A stretch of 5,416 nucleotides of DNA from Bacteroides sp. GTDB lineage: Bacteria; Bacteroidota; Bacteroidia; Bacteroidales; Bacteroidaceae. The position numbers and the translations under genes are program-made. The notes under the pieces are model-generated. The model was not told the origin of the DNA. It did no database searches and saw only the letters and a program-made list of their open reading frames with translations. Below are positions 1 through 5,416 of this stretch, piece after piece; within the stretch, counting starts at the first letter, position 1, and each line of letters begins with the position of its first letter. The DNA lies in the NCBI GenBank assembly GCA_019412865.1, contig DXOJ01000744.1:1-5416 (forward strand), given 5' to 3'.

Positions 1-344
1 ATCAGAATACCCGCAAGTTTGTATGGAGCGAAGACAATCCTTACTTCTTCAAAGGTACTGCCGGTGAAGGAACTGGCGGTCCGCACATCGGATATGATAT
101 GATTTGGCCGATGAGTATTATGATGAAAGCATTCACCAGTCAAAACGACGCAGAAATCAAGACCTGCATCAAAATGCTGATGGATACGGATGCCGGAACA
201 GGGTTCATGCATGAATCTTTCCACAAGAACGACCCGAAGAACTTTACTCGTTCCTGGTTTGCATGGCAAAATACGCTGTTTGGAGAACTAATCCTAAAAC
301 TCGTGAATGAAGGAAAGGTAGACTTGCTGAATAGTATTCAATAG
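1..344 (+). CDS. GH125 exo-alpha-1,6-mannosidase, C-terminal part (5' end outside window)
   Basis: The reading frame is open from base 3 to the TAG at 342-344 and gives 113 residues, so the N-terminal three quarters or so lie off the left edge; family members are usually about 420-480 residues. The visible part carries conserved C-terminal GH125 (formerly DUF1237) sequence: GTAGEGTGGPHIG, then YDMIWPMSIMMKAFTS, then GFMHESFHKNDP and FTRSWFAWQNTLFGELI. The glutamate of the MHESF motif lies about 42 residues from the end and is plausibly the catalytic base of this inverting family; that assignment is by memory of the Clostridium perfringens enzyme. GH125 enzymes release mannose from the non-reducing end of alpha-1,6-linked mannosides, such as yeast mannan backbone or N-glycan cores. 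The signal peptide, if any, is not visible. The internal ATG at 99 is not a start. The gene reads toward the GH130 gene, with 473 bases between them. Family assignment is firm; substrate is inferred. Confidence 0.9.
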   Translation, partial: QNTRKFVWSEDNPYFFKGTAGEGTGGPHIGYDMIWPMSIMMKAFTSQNDAEIKTCIKMLMDTDAGTGFMHESFHKNDPKNFTRSWFAWQNTLFGELILKLVNEGKVDLLNSIQ

Positions 345-420
345 TCTTCTATTATGTTTTTATTGTATTCCTGCTTATGAGATAACTGTTTCTAACCTTG
401 AAGCTTACGCTTCCAAAGTA

Positions 421-552
421 GTTTCAAGGTTGAAGAACTTTAGTTTCACGCCTTTGAAACCACAGTTTCAAGTAAAAGAAACTAGAGTTTCTCGCTGACG
501 AAACAAAAGTTTCAAGCAATAGAACTTTTAGTTTCAAGTACTGAAACTCTCT
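421..552. repeat. Six-unit degenerate tandem array, 22-base period, GTTTC/GAAAC inverted repeats
   Basis: GTTTC begins at 421, 443, 465, 487, 509 and 531, an exact 22-base step each time. The matching GAAAC lies 12-13 bases into the unit at 456, 478, 500 and 543; in the units starting at 421 and 509 it is decayed to GAAC. The unit is therefore GTTTC-N8-GAAAC-N4, often opening as GTTTCAAG. Between units, GAAAC-N4-GTTTC makes 5-bp stems with four-base loops at 456-469, 478-491 and 500-513. A related hairpin, GAAGC-N4-GCTTC, lies just upstream at 400-413, out of register, and another GTTTC is at 388. The unit length is not a multiple of three and the frames are broken, so it does not encode a peptide repeat. 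No T-run follows, which argues against a simple terminator. It begins 77 bases after the GH125 stop. Function unknown: protein-binding array, processed RNA hairpins or a decaying repeat are all possible. Confidence 0.85.
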
Positions 553-644
553 CTTCCGTAATAGTCTGATAATCCTTGAATACCGCTCCGGATAGAAAAA
601 TAAGTGCCCACATAGCAGAGAAGCAACAAAATCCTTACTTTCAA

Positions 645-750
645 CAAGGTGACAGCAAAGTTGTCGTCACCTTGCCGTCACATCATGCTGTCACACTGCA
701 GTATATTTATAATCAATCATTTATGCCCAATCAGGTGACAGATGACAGCA
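645..750. promoter_or_regulatory. Cluster of TGACAG/CTGTCA boxes with a 9-bp hairpin upstream of GH130
   Basis: CAAGGTGAC (645-653) and GTCACCTTG (666-674) form a perfect 9-bp inverted repeat around 12 bases. The octamer TGACAGCA occurs at 650-657 and 743-750, and its reverse complement TGCTGTCA at 686-693. A further TGACA at 736-740 lies seven bases before the last copy, and GTCAC also occurs at 677-681. The last box ends 67 bases before the GH130 start. This could be an operator region for GH130, or the remnant of an interspersed palindromic repeat; the sequence alone does not decide. TATATTTA at 702-709 is one base from the Bacteroides -7 consensus TAnnTTTG, but no TTTG sits at the right distance upstream, so no promoter is called. 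The rest of 553-817 shows no supported gene. Confidence 0.4.
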
Positions 751-817
751 TTTTATTTATTTTCCAATTTATATGTAGGGAGTATATGACTCCTAAAAAA
801 TAAATGACCCATATAAT

Positions 818-1978
818 ATGAACAATATGAAATCAACTTTTTTATTCCTACTTACTACAACCATGATGACCTGTACTGCCTACGGACAGTCTTCCAATCA
901 TAAAGAGAACAAATTACCCGATTGGGCTTTCGGTGGTTTTGAACGTCCAAAGAATGTCAATCCGGTAATATCTCCTATAGAAAACACCAAGTTTTACTGT
1001 CCATTGACCAAAGATTCTATTGCGTGGGAATCGAACGATACATTCAATCCGGCTGCTACACTCTACAATGGTGAGATTGTCGTGTTATACCGTGCAGAGG
1101 ATAAATCAGGTGTCGGTATCGGACACCGGACTTCTCGCCTCGGTTATGCCACTTCTACCGACGGCACACATTTCCAACGGGAAAAGACTCCTGTATTCTA
1201 TCCGGATAATGATTCACAAAAAGAGTTGGAATGGCCCGGCGGCTGCGAAGACCCACGAATTGCCGTAACCGATGACGGATTATATGTAATGATGTACACC
1301 CAATGGAATCGCCATGTACCTCGCCTGGCAGTAGCGACCTCCCGCAACCTAAAAGACTGGACAAAACACGGTCCTGCTTTTGCCAAAGCATTTGATGGAA
1401 AGTTCTTCAACCTGGGTTGTAAGTCCGGCTCTATCCTGACCGAAGTTGTTAAAGGGAAACAGGTTATCAAGAAAGTCAACGGGAAATACTTTATGTACTG
1501 GGGAGAGGAGCATGTATTCGCAGCTACTTCCGACGACTTAATCCACTGGACACCGATTGTCAACATTGACGGTTCCCTAAAGAAGCTGTTTTCTCCCCGT
1601 GACGGCTACTTCGACAGCCATCTCACCGAATGTGGGCCTCCGGCTATCTACACTCCGAAAGGAATTGTCCTTCTTTATAATGGTAAGAACCATTCAGGAA
1701 GAGGTGACAAACGCTATACCGCCAATGTCTATGCTGCCGGACAAGCACTCTTCGACGCCAATGATCCTACCCGCTTTATCACCCGTCTCGATGAACCGTT
1801 CTTCCGTCCGATGGATAGCTTTGAAAAGAGTGGGCAATATGTGGATGGAACCGTATTTATAGAAGGAATGGTCTACTTCAAAAACAAATGGTATTTGTAT
1901 TATGGTTGTGCTGACTCCAAAGTAGGAGTAGCCGTTTATGATCCGAAACGACCGGCAAAAGCTGATCCGCTTCCATAG
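818..1978 (+). CDS. Secreted GH130 glycosidase, probable beta-1,2-mannosidase
   Basis: The 386-residue protein has an N-terminal secretion signal (hydrophobic stretch about residues 5-18) with a likely cleavage after AYG at 23. Cys19 gives a weak lipobox alternative (MMTC). The rest is the five-bladed beta-propeller domain of GH130. Family marks are FNPAA (76-80), YRAED (91-95), GGCEDPR (141-147, Asp145 in the conserved EDPR motif), YWGEEH (227-232), TECGPP (270-275), YVDGTVF (341-347) and YYGCAD (361-366). GH130 contains cytoplasmic mannoside phosphorylases and hydrolases. A secreted member beside GH125 and GH92 resembles the characterised hydrolases BT3780 and BACOVA_03624, which remove beta-1,2-mannose from Candida-type mannan; this placement is from memory. 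A phosphorylase would make little sense outside the cytoplasm. ATG 818 is chosen, but ATG 827 (Met4) would leave an equally good signal; there is no clear Shine-Dalgarno, only an A-rich leader. It ends 11 bases before a strong hairpin and faces the GH92 gene. Confidence 0.9.
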   Translation: MNNMKSTFLFLLTTTMMTCTAYGQSSNHKENKLPDWAFGGFERPKNVNPVISPIENTKFYCPLTKDSIAWESNDTFNPAATLYNGEIVVLYRAEDKSGVGIGHRTSRLGYATSTDGTHFQREKTPVFYPDNDSQKELEWPGGCEDPRIAVTDDGLYVMMYTQWNRHVPRLAVATSRNLKDWTKHGPAFAKAFDGKFFNLGCKSGSILTEVVKGKQVIKKVNGKYFMYWGEEHVFAATSDDLIHWTPIVNIDGSLKKLFSPRDGYFDSHLTECGPPAIYTPKGIVLLYNGKNHSGRGDKRYTANVYAAGQALFDANDPTRFITRLDEPFFRPMDSFEKSGQYVDGTVFIEGMVYFKNKWYLYYGCADSKVGVAVYDPKRPAKADPLP

Positions 1979-1988
1979 TTATAAAAAT

Positions 1989-2033
1989 AGTCTTGATTAC
2001 ATTCTTTTTTAAAGGAAAGATGTAATCAGGACT
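1989..2033. terminator. Strong hairpin terminator after GH130, possibly bidirectional
   Basis: Arms 1989-2002 (AGTCTTGATTACAT) and 2020-2033 (ATGTAATCAGGACT) pair over 14 positions with one G-T wobble. Pairing may extend by CTTT/AAAG past a single bulged T. On the plus strand the stem begins 11 bases after the GH130 stop and is followed by a loose T-rich stretch (TTATTTCTT). On the minus strand the stem is followed at once by ATTTTTAT, a better T-run, so it could also stop read-through from the GH92 side. Confidence 0.75.
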
Positions 2034-2061
2034 AACTTATTTCTTAAAACTATATTCCCCA

Positions 2062-2112
2062 AAACGGCTGAAAACAGTAAGTTCTTGTTAAGGATTTGCT
2101 TTTCAGCCGTTT
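2062..2112. terminator. Hairpin with 13-bp perfect stem in the convergent intergenic region
   Basis: AAACGGCTGAAAA (2062-2074) and TTTTCAGCCGTTT (2100-2112) are perfect reverse complements around a 25-base loop. The stem ends carry A and T runs, but no long T-run follows on either strand, so this may be a back-up terminator or an RNA 3'-end stabiliser. It lies between the first and third hairpins of a region with no gene. Confidence 0.5.
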
Positions 2113-2125
2113 CTAGTATAAAATA

Positions 2126-2168
2126 AAGCTTTCCGAAGCAGAATTAAATGCTACAATCGGAAAGCCTT
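2126..2168 (-). terminator. Probable rho-independent terminator for GH92
   Basis: GCTTTCCGA (2128-2136) and TCGGAAAGC (2157-2165) form a perfect 9-bp stem. AAG-side bases extend it past a bulge, and an inner AGCA/TGCT stem (2137-2140 with 2149-2152) fills the loop. Read on the minus strand, the stem is followed by TTTATTTTATA, a good T-rich tail. It lies about 110 bases beyond the GH92 stop. On the plus strand no comparable T-run follows. Confidence 0.6.
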
Positions 2169-2220
2169 ATAATACCTATTGAAAACTGAATTGAATATTG
2201 AGAACCAGCTTTATTCTTTC

Positions 2221-2252
2221 ATTGTCGGAGGCTTCTTCCTCCTTTCAACAAT
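2221..2252. other. Small hairpin just downstream of the GH92 stop
   Basis: GGAGG (2227-2231) and CCTCC (2238-2242) pair around a six-base loop. ATTGT (2221-2225) and ACAAT (2248-2252) can pair as an outer stem across an asymmetric internal loop. It starts 28 bases beyond the GH92 stop on the minus strand and has no T-run, so it is more likely an mRNA 3'-end structure than a terminator, or chance. Confidence 0.35.
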
Positions 2253-2279
2253 TAGCTGTCTTTTATAAGTAAGCCATCT

Positions 2280-4550
2280 TTATCCATTTATCTTATTCAA
2301 AACAACCGGTCTGTTTGCCGGAGCCTTACCAAAATTCTTATTAGGCTTTTTCCCCATTACAAACTTCAATGTGCTGCCATTTATTATATCCTGATAAGTG
2401 ATATAACTCTTATCATAAGGCTTGCCATTCAAATACACTTTCTGGATATAGATATTTTCTTTGCTGTTATTGGGTGCTTCTACAGTAAAAGTGTTACCAC
2501 CACGTACCTTCACTTCTACTTTCTTAAAACAAGGGCTACCGAAAACAAATACACCATCCGACGGGTTCACCTGATAGAGTCCCATAGATGAAAGAAGATA
2601 CCAGGCAGACATTTGGCCACAATCCTCATTACCGATGATACCGTCCGGCTGGTCTGTGTAAAAATCGCTCATGATAAAACGAACCTTTTCCGCCGTTTTC
2701 CATTGTTCACCGGCATACGCGTAAAGATAAGCAACATGATGGCTCGGTTCATTTCCATGTGCATATTGTCCGATCAATCCGGTTATGTCGCTCGATGCTT
2801 CTTCCCCCATACTGTCGGTATTGGTAAAGAAACCATCAAGCTTCGTTGTAAAAGGTTTGTCACCTCCAAACAAGGCAATCAGCCCATACGGGTCTTGTGG
2901 AGCAAAGAAAGTATATTGCCATCCGTTTCCTTCACAGAAATCTCCAACAGTATGGATGGAACGTGCCGGATCGTAAGGAGTACGCCAAGAACCGTCTTCC
3001 AGTTTCGGACGAATAAAATGGATAGAAGAATCAAAATAGTTCTTGTAATAATGAGCACGCTTTGAGAATGTTTCAGCATCTTCTGCCTTTCCCATCTTAC
3101 GTGCCATAGCGGCAATTCCCCAATCGTCCACTGCATACTCCATGGCTATGGAAGTAGCTTCATGAACTTTGTCGGCAGGGATATAGCCTTTTTTGACTAC
3201 ATAAGGTACTCCTTTCTGCTTTTCATAAGTAGCTGTAGCTATCATTGCTTGCAATGCTTCTTCCGCATCGAACCCGGTAAATCCTTTCAGATATGCATCG
3301 GCAATCACCGGCACGGAGCTATACCCCGGCATCTGATCGGTCTCTCCACTCATCAAAGGCCAGATAGGGAGTTTGTCCTGCTGACGATAGATAGAAATCA
3401 TCGAATTGACTACATGGTCAACCATTTCAGGTTGAGTAATAGTCATCAAAGGATTTAATGCACGGTAGGTATCCCATAAAGAAAGAGTCGTATAGTTGGC
3501 TTTCTTCGGGTCTGTGTAAATCATGTCATTCATTCCTCTATACTCTCCATTCACATCGCAAAAAAGCGTAGGGGCAATCATAGTATGATAATGGGCGGTA
3601 TAGAACACTCGTTTGGAAGCCTCATCATCAGTTTCTATTGTCATCTTCTCCAGTTGCTTGTTCCATCGGGCGGCACTCATATCCACCACCTTATCAAAAT
3701 CCCAGTGAGTAAGTTCGGATTGCAGGTTCATCGCTGCGTTGTCACAGCTGACAGAAGAAAGGGCGACTTTTATCTTCACTTCTTTCATGTTACCAAAAGT
3801 CAGGACACTCTTCACCGATGCCACTTTCAGTTGATCCCAAGGTTGCGGGGCATTATCGTCATAGGCAGTAAACTGCTCTATCTTCTTATCACTTTTCAAC
3901 ACAAAATAAACTTTGCGGGAAGGACTCCAGCCTCTCACATAACGATACCCCTCTACCGTATAATCATCTACCTTACGGATATAGCTGTCGTAAGCATTCG
4001 ATCCGTTTCCTTCACGTAAGTCGATCAATATGGAAGCAGGTTTTCCTTCGGGATAAGTATAACGATGGAAGCCTACACGATCTGTAGCTGTCAGTTCGGC
4101 TTTGATGTTGTAACGGTCGAGAAGCAAAGAGTAATATTCGGGACGGGCGATTTCATTCGCATGAGAATATCTGGAAGCATACCCATCGCGTATATCATCC
4201 TGATTGCCTCTGGGGGTACGGATCTCATTCAATGGCATGATGAGAATATCACATAAGTCAGTACAACCCGTACCGCTCAAATGGGTATGTGAAAAGCCGA
4301 TTAAAATACTATCGGAATAATGATAACCCGAACACCAGTCCCAACCTTTATGGATATTGGTAGGACCCAGCTGTACCATTCCATACGGAACACTCGTCCC
4401 AACAAAGACGTGTCCATGATAACCGGATCCGATATACGGATCGACGTACTGCAATAATCCTTCACTTTTTGAATAGTTCTGTTGCGCTACTCCATTTCCC
4501 GCTGCAAGCAAGACACAAGAAGTAAGTGCAAGTAGTTTAAATGCCTTCAT
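2280..4550 (-). CDS. Secreted GH92 calcium-dependent alpha-mannosidase
   Basis: The 756-residue protein is full length for GH92 (BT3990 is about 740). Residues 1-23 are a signal peptide, probably cut after GVAQ or one residue earlier; Cys12 gives an LTSC pattern, but hydrophobic residues continue after it, so a lipoprotein is less likely. Mature sequence opens with YVDPYIGSGYHGHVFVGTSVP (35-55), followed by GWDWCSGYHYSD (69-80) and FSHTHLSGTG (86-95) of the N-terminal beta-sandwich. The (alpha/alpha)6 catalytic domain holds LSLWDTYR (356-363), DFCEGNGWQY (537-546, Glu540 the likely general acid), AHGNEPSHH (597-605) and IIGNEDCGQMSAWY (638-651, the carboxylates expected to act as base). GH92 enzymes are inverting exo-alpha-mannosidases that need calcium. 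Linkage preference (1,2, 1,3 or 1,4/1,6) cannot be fixed from sequence. The acid is Glu, not the Gln of mannose-phosphate uncapping members. Start ATG 4550 gives an ideal signal and lies about 48 bases below a good -7 element. It is convergent with GH130. Confidence 0.95.
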   Translation of the reverse strand: MKAFKLLALTSCVLLAAGNGVAQQNYSKSEGLLQYVDPYIGSGYHGHVFVGTSVPYGMVQLGPTNIHKGWDWCSGYHYSDSILIGFSHTHLSGTGCTDLCDILIMPLNEIRTPRGNQDDIRDGYASRYSHANEIARPEYYSLLLDRYNIKAELTATDRVGFHRYTYPEGKPASILIDLREGNGSNAYDSYIRKVDDYTVEGYRYVRGWSPSRKVYFVLKSDKKIEQFTAYDDNAPQPWDQLKVASVKSVLTFGNMKEVKIKVALSSVSCDNAAMNLQSELTHWDFDKVVDMSAARWNKQLEKMTIETDDEASKRVFYTAHYHTMIAPTLFCDVNGEYRGMNDMIYTDPKKANYTTLSLWDTYRALNPLMTITQPEMVDHVVNSMISIYRQQDKLPIWPLMSGETDQMPGYSSVPVIADAYLKGFTGFDAEEALQAMIATATYEKQKGVPYVVKKGYIPADKVHEATSIAMEYAVDDWGIAAMARKMGKAEDAETFSKRAHYYKNYFDSSIHFIRPKLEDGSWRTPYDPARSIHTVGDFCEGNGWQYTFFAPQDPYGLIALFGGDKPFTTKLDGFFTNTDSMGEEASSDITGLIGQYAHGNEPSHHVAYLYAYAGEQWKTAEKVRFIMSDFYTDQPDGIIGNEDCGQMSAWYLLSSMGLYQVNPSDGVFVFGSPCFKKVEVKVRGGNTFTVEAPNNSKENIYIQKVYLNGKPYDKSYITYQDIINGSTLKFVMGKKPNKNFGKAPANRPVVLNKING

Positions 4551-4597
4551 TCGTATTTTTCTTTGGTATGATTGAAAATTATAGTTAGCGAATGATG

Positions 4598-4628
4598 CAA
4601 ATATACTACCTATTTAGGAATTAACTAA
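4598..4628 (-). promoter_or_regulatory. Bacteroides-type promoter of the GH92 gene
   Basis: On the minus strand TATATTTG (4605-4598) matches the Bacteroides primary sigma factor -7 consensus TAnnTTTG at every fixed base. TTAG (4628-4625) lies 19 bases upstream and matches three of four bases of the -33 TTTG element. Transcription would start near 4590, giving a leader of about 40 bases before ATG 4550. The promoter is flanked by AGTTAGCGA-like sequence on one side (4583-4591) and AACTGTCGCTA on the other (4627-4637), a possible imperfect inverted operator. Having its own promoter means GH92 need not be co-transcribed with the pseudouridine synthase gene. Confidence 0.65.
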
Positions 4629-4687
4629 CTGTCGCTAGAGTTTACAAGAAAAATGGCAGGCAAGTTTACTCTTTTGGCAAGTTCCGA

Positions 4688-4780
4688 CCACAGATTTACA
4701 CGATTTTCCACAGATAAACTACATACCGTCTATTAAATAACATAATAGATGAATCTGTGGAAATTCGTGTTAATCTATGG
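4688..4780. repeat. Long imperfect inverted repeat overlapping the end of the pseudouridine synthase gene
   Basis: Arms 4688-4715 and 4753-4780 are reverse complements at 25 of 28 positions. The left arm also contains CCACAGAT twice (4688-4695 and 4708-4715). The 37-base spacer holds a second hairpin, TCTATTA (4729-4735) with TAATAGA (4743-4749). The right arm covers the last codons and the TAA (complement of 4770-4772) of the minus-strand gene. Transcribed from that gene, it would fold into a long hairpin at the mRNA end, but no T-run follows, so it is not a standard terminator. The CCACAGATT...CACGG-like sequence resembles short elements I recall between genes in several Bacteroides genomes, so an interspersed repeat is likely; this is from memory. 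Confidence 0.7.
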
Positions 4781-5416
4781 CGAATCCTTTCCATAAATTC
4801 CCTTCGGGAAGAGGAGCTTCAAGCTCTATCAGTTCTTTTGAGACAGGATGTGTGAACCGTACTCTCCGGGCATGCAGACAAATGCTCCCATCCGGATTGG
4901 AGCGTGGAGAACCGTATTTCAAATCCCCTTTGATAGGGCATCCCATTTTTGCCAGCTGACAACGAATCTGATGATGACGTCCGGTTTTTAAATCGACTTC
5001 GAGCAAATAGTAATTCTCCGAATGACCGATCAACCGGTAATGCAAGATCGCTTTCTTGCTGTTTGGCACTTCCTTGTCGTATGCATAACTTTTATTCTGC
5101 TTTTCATTACGTACAAGAAAATGTACCAGTTCACCTTCCGGTTCTTGCGGAGCATTTTTCACAACCGCCCAATAAGTCTTTTTCACCTCACTGGTGCGAA
5201 ACATCTCGTTGAGCCGTGTAAGTGCCTTACCCGTTTTGGCAAAAATAACAAGACCGCTTACGGGGCGGTCCAACCGGTGTGTCACACCGAGGAAAACATT
5301 TCCGGGTTTCTGATACTTCTCTTTCAGATACTGTTTCACAGTCTCCGAAAGCGGTGTATCCCCCGTCTTGTCTGCCTGGACAATCTCGGAAGCGGTCTTG
5401 TTGACTACAATTATAT
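4770..5416 (-). CDS. RluA-family RNA pseudouridine synthase (N-terminus outside window)
   Basis: The enzyme isomerises specific uridines to pseudouridine in rRNA or tRNA, in the cytoplasm. The catalytic motif HRLDRPVSGL is present, with the nucleophilic Asp in HRLD, as are KTGRHHQIRCQLA, GDLKYG and LHARRVRFTHP, all typical of the RluA/RluC/RluD/TruC group. The frame stays open to the right edge: 214 residues are visible and begin IIVVNKTASEIVQ, a sequence normally found 10-20 residues from the N-terminus of family members without an S4 domain. The GTG at 5339-5337 is therefore an internal valine, not a start. Only a short N-terminal piece is probably missing, including any S4 domain, which cannot be excluded. 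The target uridine cannot be told from sequence, so no gene symbol is given. The stop codon lies within a long inverted repeat. GH92 follows on the same strand after 219 bases but has its own promoter. Confidence 0.92.
   Translation of the reverse strand, partial: IIVVNKTASEIVQADKTGDTPLSETVKQYLKEKYQKPGNVFLGVTHRLDRPVSGLVIFAKTGKALTRLNEMFRTSEVKKTYWAVVKNAPQEPEGELVHFLVRNEKQNKSYAYDKEVPNSKKAILHYRLIGHSENYYLLEVDLKTGRHHQIRCQLAKMGCPIKGDLKYGSPRSNPDGSICLHARRVRFTHPVSKELIELEAPLPEGNLWKGFAID

Noticed and set aside
421..552. CRISPR array
   Set aside because: The 22-base period is repeat plus only about 4-8 variable bases. There are no spacers of 25-40 bases, repeats are degenerate and no cas gene is present.
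702..709. Promoter for GH130 with TATATTTA as -7 element
   Set aside because: The final G of the consensus is missing and no TTTG-like -33 element lies 19-21 bases upstream.
576..803. 75-codon open frame starting with TTG on the plus strand
   Set aside because: It has a TTG start with no ribosome-binding signal, overlaps the TGACAG palindrome cluster and shows no recognisable domain. It reads like translated intergenic repeat.
1198..1566. 122-codon minus-strand open frame
   Set aside because: Antisense shadow of the GH130 gene, with no domain and low-complexity, unlikely composition.
3585..4019. 144-codon plus-strand open frame, and 2613-3065 (150 codons)
   Set aside because: Both lie antisense inside the GH92 gene, whose minus-strand frame has clear family motifs throughout.

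Overview
The window looks like chromosomal DNA from a gut Bacteroides, most likely of the B. ovatus / B. xylanisolvens / B. thetaiotaomicron group. The reasons are moderate A+T content, mannan-degrading glycoside hydrolases of families GH125, GH130 and GH92 side by side, a Bacteroides-type -7 promoter element (TATATTTG) and A/T-rich leaders without strong Shine-Dalgarno sites. The species is inferred from protein character, not from a marker gene.

Layout, left to right. (1) 1-344, plus strand: the C-terminal 113 residues of a GH125 exo-alpha-1,6-mannosidase, cut by the left edge. (2) 345-817: a 473-base gap without a convincing gene. It holds a degenerate tandem array with an exact 22-base period (421-552), built of GTTTC/GAAAC inverted repeats, then a cluster of TGACAG/CTGTCA boxes with a 9-bp hairpin (645-750). 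(3) 818-1978, plus strand: a complete secreted GH130 protein, best matched from memory to the beta-1,2-mannosidase hydrolase branch. (4) 1979-2279: a convergent intergenic region with four hairpins, at least two of them terminator-like. (5) 2280-4550, minus strand: a complete secreted GH92 calcium-dependent alpha-mannosidase with its own promoter. (6) 4551-4769: the GH92 leader and promoter, plus a long imperfect inverted repeat (4688-4780) that runs into the end of the next gene. (7) 4770-5416, minus strand: an RluA-family RNA pseudouridine synthase, missing only its N-terminus at the right edge.

The three glycosidases fit one job, dismantling mannan or mannose-rich glycans outside the cytoplasm. 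GH130 would remove beta-1,2-mannose caps of the kind found on Candida mannan, GH92 would remove alpha-mannosyl side chains, and GH125 would trim the exposed alpha-1,6 backbone from its end. The left part is probably the edge of a mannan utilisation locus extending off the left side; no SusC/SusD pair or regulator is visible here. The pseudouridine synthase is a housekeeping RNA-modification gene and marks the right border of the locus.

I found no clearly new gene system. The least explained sequence is the non-coding DNA: the 22-base array, the TGACAG cluster and the inverted repeat that supplies a stop codon.
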